Assembly: GCA_030150585.1 (NCBI GenBank)
Contig: JASLFM010000533.1
Location: 1-5,902 of the forward strand
Length of the DNA: 5,902 nt
Direction: 5' to 3'
From: Acidovorax sp.
Lineage (GTDB): Bacteria; Pseudomonadota; Gammaproteobacteria; Burkholderiales; Burkholderiaceae_C
The position numbers and the translations under genes are program-made. The notes under the pieces are model-generated. The model was not told where the DNA came from, did no database searches, and saw nothing but the letters and a program-made list of their open reading frames with translations. Below are positions 1 through 5,613 of the stretch, in pieces. Numbering within the stretch: position 1 is the first letter of the stretch; each line of letters begins with the position of its first letter.

Positions 1-13
1 CCCCGTTTCCTGC

Positions 14-47
14 AAAGCCGCCCGGCGCATGCCCGGCGGCTTTTTTT
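14..47 (+). terminator. Intrinsic terminator of an off-window upstream gene
   Basis: The left arm AAAGCCGCC (14-22) pairs perfectly with GGCGGCTTT (35-43). Beyond one C-C mismatch the helix continues with GGC/GCC around a GCAT-centred loop. The right arm runs into seven T residues (41-47), the classic rho-independent layout for rightward transcription. On the opposite strand the stem is followed by only three T residues, so it is a poor terminator for the desaturase coming from the right. It therefore most likely ends a + strand gene lying left of base 1. No coding sequence of that gene can be recognised in bases 1-13. Confidence 0.85.
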
Positions 48-57
48 ATATCCGTTC

Positions 58-162
58 ATACGAATTTGCGTTCGACCGTATAACTAGGCGGGAAGCCGCA
101 GGCAGTGCTGTAGCACGGCAAGGCGAACCAACGACGTTAGACGGCCGAACGCGAAGCCGTAT
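58..162. repeat. 105-bp imperfect palindromic intergenic element
   Basis: The outer arms 58-84 and 136-162 are inverted repeats of each other. The core GCGTTCGACCGTATAAC (68-84) matches the reverse complement of 136-152 at 15 of 17 positions, and complementarity continues outward with gaps to 58/162. Between the arms lie two short hairpins: GCGG/CCGC near 88-98 and GTGCT-GT-AGCAC (105-116). The right arm ends on the first base of the desaturase stop codon (162-164). No open frame of note is contained and no T-run follows, so it is not a simple terminator. The inner part resembles palindromic repeats I remember from Burkholderiales intergenic regions, but this is memory only. The right core GTTAGAC also fits the integron attC core GTTRRRY. 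Confidence 0.7.
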
Positions 163-1376
163 CAGGCGTGGGCCGCGCGCAGCCGCAGGGAGAACTCCTT
201 GAGCGCGGCGATGCCGCTGTCCTCCGCGCGCCGGCACCAGGCCTGCAGGTCGACCGTGAGCTGGTCGCGCGAATGCGAGGTGTTGAGCCAGAGCTGGCGC
301 AGCTCCTCGCGCATGGTCACCATCTTGTCGAGCACGGGGTGGGCGGCGCGCACCTCCGCCAGATGGGACTGGGCGCGCTCGGGCACCTTCTCGGCGTCGC
401 GGTGCAGCCAGCGCTTGGCCAGCTTGAGCGCCGACACGTCGGCCTTGCGGGCCTGCAAGGCAGCGATCTCGTCCTTGCAGGCCTGGCGCACGCCGCGCGC
501 GTAGCCGGCCATGACCTCGTAGCGATTGGCGATGAGCGCCTCCAGCGTCTTCTCGGCCGCCACGGGCTTGACGGCGCCGAGCCGCAGCTTCGGCGGCACC
601 TTCTTCACGGTGGCCCAGCCGATGCGGCGCATGGCGCTGATATAGACCCAGCCGATGTCGAACTCGTAGGGCTTGACCGAGAACTTGGCCGCCGTCGGGT
701 AGGTGTGGTGGTTGTTGTGCAGCTCCTCGCCGCCGATGACGATGCCCCAGGGCACGAGGTTGGTGGAAGCGTCCTGCGCCTCGAAGTTGCGGTAGCCCCA
801 GTAGTGGCCCACGCCATTGACCACGCCAGCGGCCCAGAAGGGGATCCAGAGCATCTGCACGGCCCACACGGCCGCGCCGACGGCGCCGAACAGCGCCAGG
901 TCGAGCAGCAGCATCAGGCCTACGCCCTGCCACGTGAAGCGGCTGTAGACGTTGCGCTCCATCCAGTCATCGGGCGTGCCATGGCCGAACTTCTTGATCG
1001 TATCCGGATTGGCCGCCTCGGCGCGGTACAGCTCGGCCCCCTTCCACATCACGGTGTCGAGACCGCGCGTTTGCGGGCTGTGCGGATCGTCGGGGGTTTC
1101 GCACTTGGCGTGGTGCTTGCGGTGGATGGCGACCCATTCCTTGGTCACCATGCCCGTGCCGACCCACAGCCAGAAGCGGAAGAAATGCGACGGCACCGGT
1201 CCCAGGTCCAGCGCGCGGTGCGCCTGGCAGCGGTGCAGGAAGATGGTGACGGCCGCGATGGTGACGTGCGTCGTCGCCAGGGTGTAGAGAACGATTTGCC
1301 ACCAGGACAGATTCCACAGTCCGTTGGCCAGCCAGTCGATGGCAGCGTTCAGTACAGCCCAATCGGGTAACAGCAT
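162..1376 (-). CDS. desA: DesA-type membrane fatty acid desaturase with C-terminal extension
   Basis: This 404-residue integral membrane di-iron enzyme should introduce a cis double bond (delta-9 type) into acyl chains of phospholipids or acyl-CoA, tuning membrane fluidity. The three histidine boxes are intact: HRCQAH (residues 48-53), HRKHH (85-89) and HNNHH (220-224), with an additional GHYWGYRN at 190-197. Hydrophobic segments lie near 24-46, 62-77, 150-173 and 174-192. The start at 1376 is preferred because it begins the recognisable domain and has AAAAAGG about 10 bases upstream. An in-frame ATG at 1436 would add 20 unconserved residues and falls inside the likely promoter. Residues about 260-404 form a hydrophilic helical extension beyond the catalytic core; its last 85 residues resemble the tail of ISL3 transposases. 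The symbol follows the Pseudomonas DesA family; the exact substrate (phospholipid or acyl-CoA) cannot be told from sequence. It is the last gene of the minus-strand run but probably has its own promoter. Confidence 0.9.
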   Translation of the reverse strand: MLLPDWAVLNAAIDWLANGLWNLSWWQIVLYTLATTHVTIAAVTIFLHRCQAHRALDLGPVPSHFFRFWLWVGTGMVTKEWVAIHRKHHAKCETPDDPHSPQTRGLDTVMWKGAELYRAEAANPDTIKKFGHGTPDDWMERNVYSRFTWQGVGLMLLLDLALFGAVGAAVWAVQMLWIPFWAAGVVNGVGHYWGYRNFEAQDASTNLVPWGIVIGGEELHNNHHTYPTAAKFSVKPYEFDIGWVYISAMRRIGWATVKKVPPKLRLGAVKPVAAEKTLEALIANRYEVMAGYARGVRQACKDEIAALQARKADVSALKLAKRWLHRDAEKVPERAQSHLAEVRAAHPVLDKMVTMREELRQLWLNTSHSRDQLTVDLQAWCRRAEDSGIAALKEFSLRLRAAHA

Positions 1377-1435
1377 AGGTGAGTGACCTTTTTCACAAGC
1401 AAGGATTTCGCCCCCACGCTGGAGGCGACTCTGCA

Positions 1436-1473
1436 ATTTTAGAGCGCCGGCCTCGCGGTTGGTTCATCCAACC
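1436..1473 (-). promoter_or_regulatory. Candidate desaturase promoter with overlapping operator dyad
   Basis: On the minus strand a TAAAAT hexamer (1441 to 1436) matches the sigma-70 -10 consensus at 5 of 6 positions and would place transcription start near 1429, about 53 bases before the ATG at 1376. No good -35 box sits at the right distance. Instead, a perfect 6-bp dyad, GGTTGG-N5-CCAACC (1457-1473), covers the expected -35 region. The dyad has no following T-run, so it is more likely a protein-binding site than a terminator. An AT-rich stretch (1487-1495) lies just upstream. Promoter and operator roles are inferred. Confidence 0.45.
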
Positions 1474-1502
1474 CCTAGGACTTACGCTGAATTAATGACG
1501 GT

Positions 1503-2777
1503 TCACGGCTTTTTGGACCAGATTGCCGCAAAAAAACCGTCCGTCTGGTGCACATGCGGCCACAAGCGCAGGTAGCGCGTGCCGCTCTCGCCTCCCCGGC
1601 ACAGGTGGGCTGCCTGCTCCACCTTGAGCTGGGCGAGGACTTCGCCCGCATCGAGCGGCACGAAATCGGGGTGCGCGGCCGAGAAGGCCTCGGCGATGGC
1701 CTCGTTCTCCTCGGGCAGCACGCTGCAGGTGGCGTACACGAGGCGCCCGCCCGGCTTCACGAGGCGCGCGCTGCTTTGCACGATGGCGGTCTGCTTGGCC
1801 GTGAGCTCCTGCACCGCCTGGAGTGACTGGCGCCATTTGAGGTCGGGGTTGCGGCGCAGCGTGCCCAGGCCCGAGCACGGCGCATCGACCAGCACGCGAT
1901 CGATCTTTCCGGCCAGACGCTTCACGCGCTCATCGCGCTCGTGGGCGATGGCGGCCGGGTGCACGTTCGAGAGACCGCTCTTGGCCAGGCGCGGCTTGAG
2001 CGCCTCCAGGCGGTGGCCCGACACGTCGAACGCATACAACCGCCCCGTGTTGCGCATGCATGCCCCGATGGCCAGGGTCTTGCCGCCCGCGCCCGCGCAG
2101 AAGTCCACCACCATCTCGCCGCGCTTGGCGTCAAGCAGCAGCGCCAGCAGCTGCGAGCCTTCGTCCTGCACCTCGATGGCGCCACGCTGGAAGGCGTCCA
2201 GCTTGGCGAGCGCGGGCTTGCCCTCGATGCGCAGCCCCCAGGGCGAGTAGGGGGTCACTACTGACTTGATAGCTGCCTGCGCAAGCTCCTTCTGAACTTC
2301 GGCGCGTTTTGCCGTCAGGGCGTTGACGCGCAGGTCCAGCGGCGCGCTCTGCGACAGGCTGTCCACCAGGGGCCAGAAGCCGTCGCCGAGCTGGGCCTTG
2401 AGCGGCGCGGCCAGCCACTCGGGCAGGTTGTGGCGCTGGGGTTCGAGCAGTTCGTCGGGGCGCACGGCGTCGCAGGCGTCGACCCAGGCCTTTTCCTGCT
2501 CAGAAAGCGCGCTCTTGAGGAAGTCGCGCGGGCCGTGGAAGCCCAGGATGGCCAGGCGCCGCTCCTTCGGGCCCGAGCCCGAGCGCGCGAGCTGCTCGTA
2601 CAGCAGCTTCTTGCGCAGCACGGTGTAGACAGTCTCGGCCAGGGTGGCGCGCTCGCGGGGGCCGAGCGCGCGGTGTTCGCGGAAATAACGCGACACCACG
2701 GCATCGGCCGGGTGTTCAAACGTCAAGGTGAGCCTGACCAGTTCGGCGCAGGCGTCCAGAAGGGCTTTGGGATGCAT
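1503..2777 (-). CDS. RsmB/NOP2-family SAM-dependent RNA m5C methyltransferase
   Basis: This 424-residue protein should methylate carbon 5 of a cytosine in RNA, probably 16S rRNA, using S-adenosylmethionine. The first roughly 140 residues are helical and match the position of the NusB-like RNA-binding region of RsmB. PLDLRVN (146-152) opens the linker to the catalytic domain. SAM motif I is DFCAGAGGKT (225-234), the acidic residue after strand 2 is D251, motif IV is DAPCSG with C301, motif VI is YATCS with the presumed nucleophile C351, and TDGFF (412-416) closes the fold. Both catalytic cysteines are present. E. coli RsmB is nearly the same length (429) but has DLCAAPGGKT in motif I. This GAGGKT form looks like a second RsmB-like group in Burkholderiales, so I give no symbol; the target base is unknown. 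ATG at 2777 begins the conserved region but has only a weak ribosome-binding site. It lies 42 bp downstream of the protease gene, so co-transcription is likely. Confidence 0.9.
   Translation of the reverse strand: MHPKALLDACAELVRLTLTFEHPADAVVSRYFREHRALGPRERATLAETVYTVLRKKLLYEQLARSGSGPKERRLAILGFHGPRDFLKSALSEQEKAWVDACDAVRPDELLEPQRHNLPEWLAAPLKAQLGDGFWPLVDSLSQSAPLDLRVNALTAKRAEVQKELAQAAIKSVVTPYSPWGLRIEGKPALAKLDAFQRGAIEVQDEGSQLLALLLDAKRGEMVVDFCAGAGGKTLAIGACMRNTGRLYAFDVSGHRLEALKPRLAKSGLSNVHPAAIAHERDERVKRLAGKIDRVLVDAPCSGLGTLRRNPDLKWRQSLQAVQELTAKQTAIVQSSARLVKPGGRLVYATCSVLPEENEAIAEAFSAAHPDFVPLDAGEVLAQLKVEQAAHLCRGGESGTRYLRLWPHVHQTDGFFAAIWSKKP
2255..2287 (-). repeat. Dispersed-repeat-like segment inside the methyltransferase gene
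   Basis: Bases 2270-2285 (TAGCTGCCTGCGCAAG on the + strand) share TAGCTGC-NN-GCGCA-N-G with the reverse complement of 4998-5013 at the purN end. On the coding strand the segment gives codons GCA GCT ATC AAG TCA GTA GTG for residues 168-174, an unusual cluster of codons with A or T in the third position for this gene. It resembles an intergenic repeat family that I recall as common in Comamonadaceae. The reading frame is kept and the spacing between conserved motifs looks normal. Confidence 0.4.
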
Positions 2778-2819
2778 GGGCCCGATTGTCCCATCCCGCC
2801 ACCGATTCGAGCTATTCGG

Positions 2820-4673
2820 TCAGCGCGCGTAGATGGGCTCATGGGCCGCGCTGCGGATCTCCTGGAGCGTGGGCGACTCGCCCGCCCAGAGCACGAGCGC
2901 GGGGCCCGGCAGGCTCAGGCCCTGCTCCAGCGAGCGGCACAACGGGTAGCGGTCTTCGTCCGCCATGCCCGGCAGTTCGACGAAAACGAGGTAGGCACGG
3001 CGGCGCGGAAACTCGCGCAATTGCTTGCTCACGAGCCAGCAGCGCGCCACCGGCTTGCAGCGCGCCAGCTCGGCCTGTACCTCGCCGAGCTCGAAGGCGG
3101 TGAGGTCGTGCCGCGCGATCTGGCTGAAGTACGGCGTTTGCGTGAGCTCCTCCCACGCGCGCTCCTCGGCCTCCTGCGCCTGCTTGAAGCGCTCGCGCCA
3201 GAGCTTGAGCGCGGCCGCGTCGTGCTCCAGGCCCGCGCGCGGCGTCTCGAGTTGGGCCACGGCCGTGCGCGCGGCCCACCAGCGGTGGTCGCTGCCCGCA
3301 TCCCACAGGCGCTGCAGGCATTGCAGCCGCGCGGGTCGGTCCTCCTCGGGCAGGGCCTGCGCCAGCCCGCGCAACGCGCCAGGGTGCTCGGCGCTGCGCT
3401 GCAGGGCCAGTTCATAGAGCGGCCGTACGTCAGCACGCGGATCGAGGTGGCGGCGGAGCGTGGCCTCCTCGACGAGTTCGTTGGCGTTGTTCGATGCGCG
3501 CGAGGCCGCGAGCGCCTGCATGCGCTCGCGCACGCGGCCCAGCCAGGCGTGGTGCAGCTTCCAGTCGCTGGCGTTTTCCTTGCACCATTGGCGGTCGAAA
3601 TGCGCGATCCAGCGCTCGGCCCCCTCGCCCAGCAGCGGCAGTGCATTGCGGCGGGACCACACGGGCAGCGCGGGTTGGCCGCCCAAGGCCTCCACGCGGT
3701 CGCGCAGGCTGGGATGCGTATCGTCCACTCCGCTGATGCGCGCGAGAGCCTGGCGCAGCGCCTCGCGCGCGAAGGCGGGCTCGGGCGCCAGTCCCAGCTG
3801 CGCGCGCAGGGACTGGTATGGCCCCACGGGCAGCGGCTCGGCGGCAGCCGTGCGCCAGTGGGCAGCCCAGAACTGCTCCTGCAGCCAGGCACCCTTGATC
3901 TCGATCTCCACCAGCGCGGCCGTGGCCGCCTCGCGCCCGAGCAGCCGGCCCGCGATGCGGTCGGCCTCGTACTCGTCCTGGCGCGCGAGCGCGAAGGTCT
4001 TGGCCGCGAAGCGCGGGAAGTACCAGTTCAGGAAGGCCTGCGTGGCCACGGCCACGGGGTTTTCGTCGCCCCGCATGCTGTCGTGCAGGCGCAGCCACGA
4101 CAGGCGCGTGCGGTAGATCCAGGCCGCGAAGCGCCCATGGTCGCCGCGCAGGTGGCCGTACTCGTGCGCGAGCACGGCCAGCAGGCGCGGCTTGTCGAGC
4201 GCCATGAGCAGCGGAAGCCCGATGGTGAGCGTATTCACCGCACCGCCGAGCAGGCCCCAGCGCGGCGTCTGGCGAATGCTGGCGTTGAAGTCACCGTCCA
4301 GGTAGACGGCGTGGATGGGCGGCCCCTTGATCTTCTTGCGGATGCGTTCAAGCGCCTCGAACAGCGCGGGCGCCTCGCGGGCCGTGATTTCCGCACCCTC
4401 GGGCGCATCGAGGCGCACCCACAACGCGCGCAGGCTGGTCCACGCGAGGCCCAGCGCTGCGATCAGCCCCCAAACGAGCCCGAAGCGGAAGCGCCCGTGC
4501 AGCAACTGCGGCAGCACCCAGGCCGCGATGCCCAGCGCCAGCAGCAGGCAGCCCAGCACCCAGGCATAGCCCAGTGCAGCGAATGCCGCGACGCTGCGGC
4601 GGTAGGAACGGCTATCGTCGGCGCTGGCGTGCTCGCTCAGGCGCACCAGGTGCACGAAATCGGCCTGGTCCAT
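2820..4673 (-). CDS. Membrane-anchored M48-family zinc metalloprotease
   Basis: This 617-residue protein is a probable integral membrane zinc endopeptidase. After a short polar N-terminus, two hydrophobic segments (about 29-55 and 64-86) should anchor it. The zinc site is HEYGH (170-174), with H170 and H174 as ligands, E171 as general base and E234 of EYEAD (234-238) as the likely third ligand. DTHPSLRDR (318-326) is the conserved downstream motif of M48 proteins. The rest (about 330-617) is soluble, helix-rich and partly TPR-like around 415-460; I recognise no named domain there, and the total is longer than HtpX or typical short M48 enzymes (around 300 residues). The start at 4673 is chosen for GAGGGA about 6 bases upstream; an in-frame ATG at 4736 would overlap the divergent gene and add unconserved residues. 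Substrate is unknown; membrane protein quality control is a family-based guess. It is the first gene of the minus-strand run and is divergent from the DUF1653 gene. Confidence 0.88.
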   Translation of the reverse strand: MDQADFVHLVRLSEHASADDSRSYRRSVAAFAALGYAWVLGCLLLALGIAAWVLPQLLHGRFRFGLVWGLIAALGLAWTSLRALWVRLDAPEGAEITAREAPALFEALERIRKKIKGPPIHAVYLDGDFNASIRQTPRWGLLGGAVNTLTIGLPLLMALDKPRLLAVLAHEYGHLRGDHGRFAAWIYRTRLSWLRLHDSMRGDENPVAVATQAFLNWYFPRFAAKTFALARQDEYEADRIAGRLLGREAATAALVEIEIKGAWLQEQFWAAHWRTAAAEPLPVGPYQSLRAQLGLAPEPAFAREALRQALARISGVDDTHPSLRDRVEALGGQPALPVWSRRNALPLLGEGAERWIAHFDRQWCKENASDWKLHHAWLGRVRERMQALAASRASNNANELVEEATLRRHLDPRADVRPLYELALQRSAEHPGALRGLAQALPEEDRPARLQCLQRLWDAGSDHRWWAARTAVAQLETPRAGLEHDAAALKLWRERFKQAQEAEERAWEELTQTPYFSQIARHDLTAFELGEVQAELARCKPVARCWLVSKQLREFPRRRAYLVFVELPGMADEDRYPLCRSLEQGLSLPGPALVLWAGESPTLQEIRSAAHEPIYAR

Positions 4674-4677
4674 GGGA

Positions 4678-4689
4678 TCCCTCTCTCTC
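4678..4689 (-). promoter_or_regulatory. Ribosome-binding site of the M48 protease gene
   Basis: Reading the minus strand, GAGAGAGAGGGA ends 4 bases before the ATG at 4673, with the purine core GAGGGA well placed for 16S rRNA pairing. It decides the start codon in favour of 4673 over the in-frame ATG at 4736. The site lies in a short GA dinucleotide tract (four and a half units). Confidence 0.65.
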
Positions 4690-4692
4690 GTT

Positions 4693-4732
4693 CTAGGATG
4701 GCGTTGTTCTATTGTTTGCGCGCATATCCTAG
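4693..4732. promoter_or_regulatory. Inverted repeat in the divergent M48/DUF1653 promoter gap
   Basis: CTAGGAT (4693-4699) and ATCCTAG (4726-4732) are perfect 7-bp inverted copies whose centres are 33 bp apart, about three helical turns. They lie within the 61-bp gap between the two divergent start codons, so any promoters for either gene must overlap them. The layout fits a shared operator bound by a dimer or looping protein. No regulator gene is nearby and no clear -35/-10 pair can be named. Confidence 0.3.
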
Positions 4733-4734
4733 CC

Positions 4735-4974
4735 ATGTTGACCGACTCCGACCTTCCACCCCTGCCCGCCGTGCCCCAAGGCCTGTACCGCCACTACAAG
4801 GGCGGCCTCTATGAAGTGGTGGGCACCGCACGCCACAGCGAAACGCTGGAGCCCATGGTGGTGTACCGCGCGCTCTACGGCGAGCACGGCCTGTGGGTGC
4901 GGCCCGCGGCCATGTTCACGGAGGCCGTCGCCATCGGCGGCGTCCTGCAGCCGCGCTTCGCTTTGCAGAATTGA
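4735..4974 (+). CDS. DUF1653 domain protein
   Basis: This 79-residue protein matches the small DUF1653 family, whose members are normally about 65-85 residues and consist of this domain alone. The recognisable features are GLYRHYKGGLYEVVG (16-30), the following H-S-E-T-L-E-P-M-VVYRALYG stretch (34-49) and WVRP with the M-F pair at 54-61. No signal peptide or membrane segment is visible, so it should be cytoplasmic. Its biochemical role is unknown. ATG at 4735 is the only start that leaves a normal-length family member without entering the protease leader; there is no Shine-Dalgarno sequence, and TATCCT lies 5 bases upstream, so the transcript may be leaderless. It is divergent from the M48 gene and convergent with purN, with 36 bp between the stop codons. 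Confidence 0.85.
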   Translation: MLTDSDLPPLPAVPQGLYRHYKGGLYEVVGTARHSETLEPMVVYRALYGEHGLWVRPAAMFTEAVAIGGVLQPRFALQN

Positions 4975-5013
4975 AAAGGCCTGCAGCGCCTATCCGGCCT
5001 GCGCGAGCAGCTA
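4974..5013 (-). repeat. Repeat-like segment at the purN 3' end, possible weak terminator
   Basis: The minus strand from 5013 reads TAGCTGCTCGCGCAGG and shares TAGCTGC-NN-GCGCA-N-G with bases 2270-2285 inside the methyltransferase gene. Its first three bases are the purN stop codon. Further along, AGGCC and GGCCT (4996-5000 and 4977-4981) can form a 5-bp stem with a 14-base loop, followed by TTTT (4977-4974, the first T being shared with the stem). This would be a weak terminator for purN. It resembles a gene-end repeat I recall from Comamonadaceae. Confidence 0.4.
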
Positions 5014-5592
5014 CAGTTTTCGAAGAAGGTTGGCCACGGCGCGCGGGTAGACCACATGCTCCTGCGTGAGCACGCGCGCGGCCAGCGTGTCTGCCGTGTC
5101 CTCGCGCAGCACGGGCACCACGGCCTGCTCCAGGATGGGGCCCACGTCGAGTTCGGCCGTGACGAGGTGCACCGTGCAGCCCGCGAACTTGCAGCCCGCG
5201 TCGATGGCGCGCTGGTGCGTGTGCAGCCCCGTGAAGGCGGGCAGCAGCGACGGGTGGATGTTGGTGAGCCGCCCTTGGTAATGCGCGACGAAGCCCGGCG
5301 TGAGGATGCGCATGAAGCCCGCGAGCACCACAAGCGCAGGGCCGTAGCGGTCGATCACCTGCATGAGCGCTGCGTCGAACGCCTCGCGGCTCGCAAACTG
5401 CTTGTGGTCCAGCACCTCCGTGGCGATGCCCTGCTCGCGCGCGAAGGCCAGCCCCTTGGCATCGGCCTTGTTGCTCACCACGGCCGCCACGCGCGCGCCC
5501 AGGCGCCGCTCCCAGTCCTGCTGCTGCGCGGCCCGCACGATGGCGGCCATGTTGGAGCCGCCGCCGGAGATCAAAATCACGATGTTCTTCAT
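5011..5592 (-). CDS. purN: Phosphoribosylglycinamide formyltransferase (GAR transformylase)
   Basis: PurN transfers the formyl group of 10-formyltetrahydrofolate to glycinamide ribonucleotide, the third step of de novo purine synthesis, in the cytoplasm. The 193-residue protein is a little shorter than E. coli PurN (212). SGGGSN (9-14) is the phosphate-binding loop, AGFMRIL (91-97) lines the folate side, and the catalytic triad is N111 and H113 of NIHPSLLP plus D149 of ELDVGPI, equivalent to E. coli N106, H108 and D144. All are intact. ATG at 5592 begins the conserved MKNIVILISG strand and has CAGGG about 4 bases upstream; the frame stays open further upstream but that part overlaps the divergent gene and is unconserved. 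The gene is isolated on its strand: it faces the DUF1653 gene at its end and is back to back with the DUF480 gene, its start codon only 21 bp away. The stop codon belongs to a repeat-like segment. Confidence 0.96.
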   Translation of the reverse strand: MKNIVILISGGGSNMAAIVRAAQQQDWERRLGARVAAVVSNKADAKGLAFAREQGIATEVLDHKQFASREAFDAALMQVIDRYGPALVVLAGFMRILTPGFVAHYQGRLTNIHPSLLPAFTGLHTHQRAIDAGCKFAGCTVHLVTAELDVGPILEQAVVPVLREDTADTLAARVLTQEHVVYPRAVANLLRKL

Positions 5593-5613
5593 TTGCCCTG
5601 GATTATCCCTGCC
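5593..5613. promoter_or_regulatory. 21-bp divergent gap between purN and the DUF480 gene
   Basis: The gap holds the purN ribosome-binding site (CAGGG on the minus strand), an odd palindrome GGAT-T-ATCC (5600-5608) and CCCTG repeated directly at 5596-5600 and 5607-5611, an 11-bp period. GATTAT on the + strand and GATAAT on the minus strand overlap here and each resembles a -10 box. If GATAAT were the purN -10 box, its transcript would start inside the ribosome-binding site, so the real purN promoter more likely lies within the first codons of the DUF480 gene. Confidence 0.35.

Noticed and set aside
46..933. A 295-codon minus-strand frame overlapping the desaturase gene
   Set aside because: It is arginine/alanine/glycine-rich out-of-frame reading of the desaturase gene and runs across the 58-162 palindrome; there are no recognisable motifs.
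168..1370. A 400-codon + strand frame opposite the desaturase
   Set aside because: It mirrors the true gene, is rich in H, L, A, G and R with no domain, and its length follows from the high GC content.
1377..1436. Upstream ATG at 1436 as the desaturase start
   Set aside because: The 20 extra residues are not membrane-like or family-like, and the ATG overlaps the candidate -10 box, while ATG 1376 has a ribosome-binding site.
1457..1473. The GGTTGG/CCAACC dyad as a terminator of the methyltransferase gene
   Set aside because: There is no T-run after the stem on either strand and the loop-stem is short; its position over a -35 region fits an operator better.
4681..4689. CT/GA dinucleotide tract at the protease ribosome-binding site as a phase-variable switch
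   Set aside because: About four units is too short for frequent slippage; it is adequately explained as a purine-rich ribosome-binding site.
2430..4814. A 794-codon open frame on the + strand opposite the protease and methyltransferase genes
   Set aside because: It is antisense to two genes with intact family motifs, has a low-complexity A/R/Q/L/G composition typical of GC-rich shadow frames, and shows no domain.
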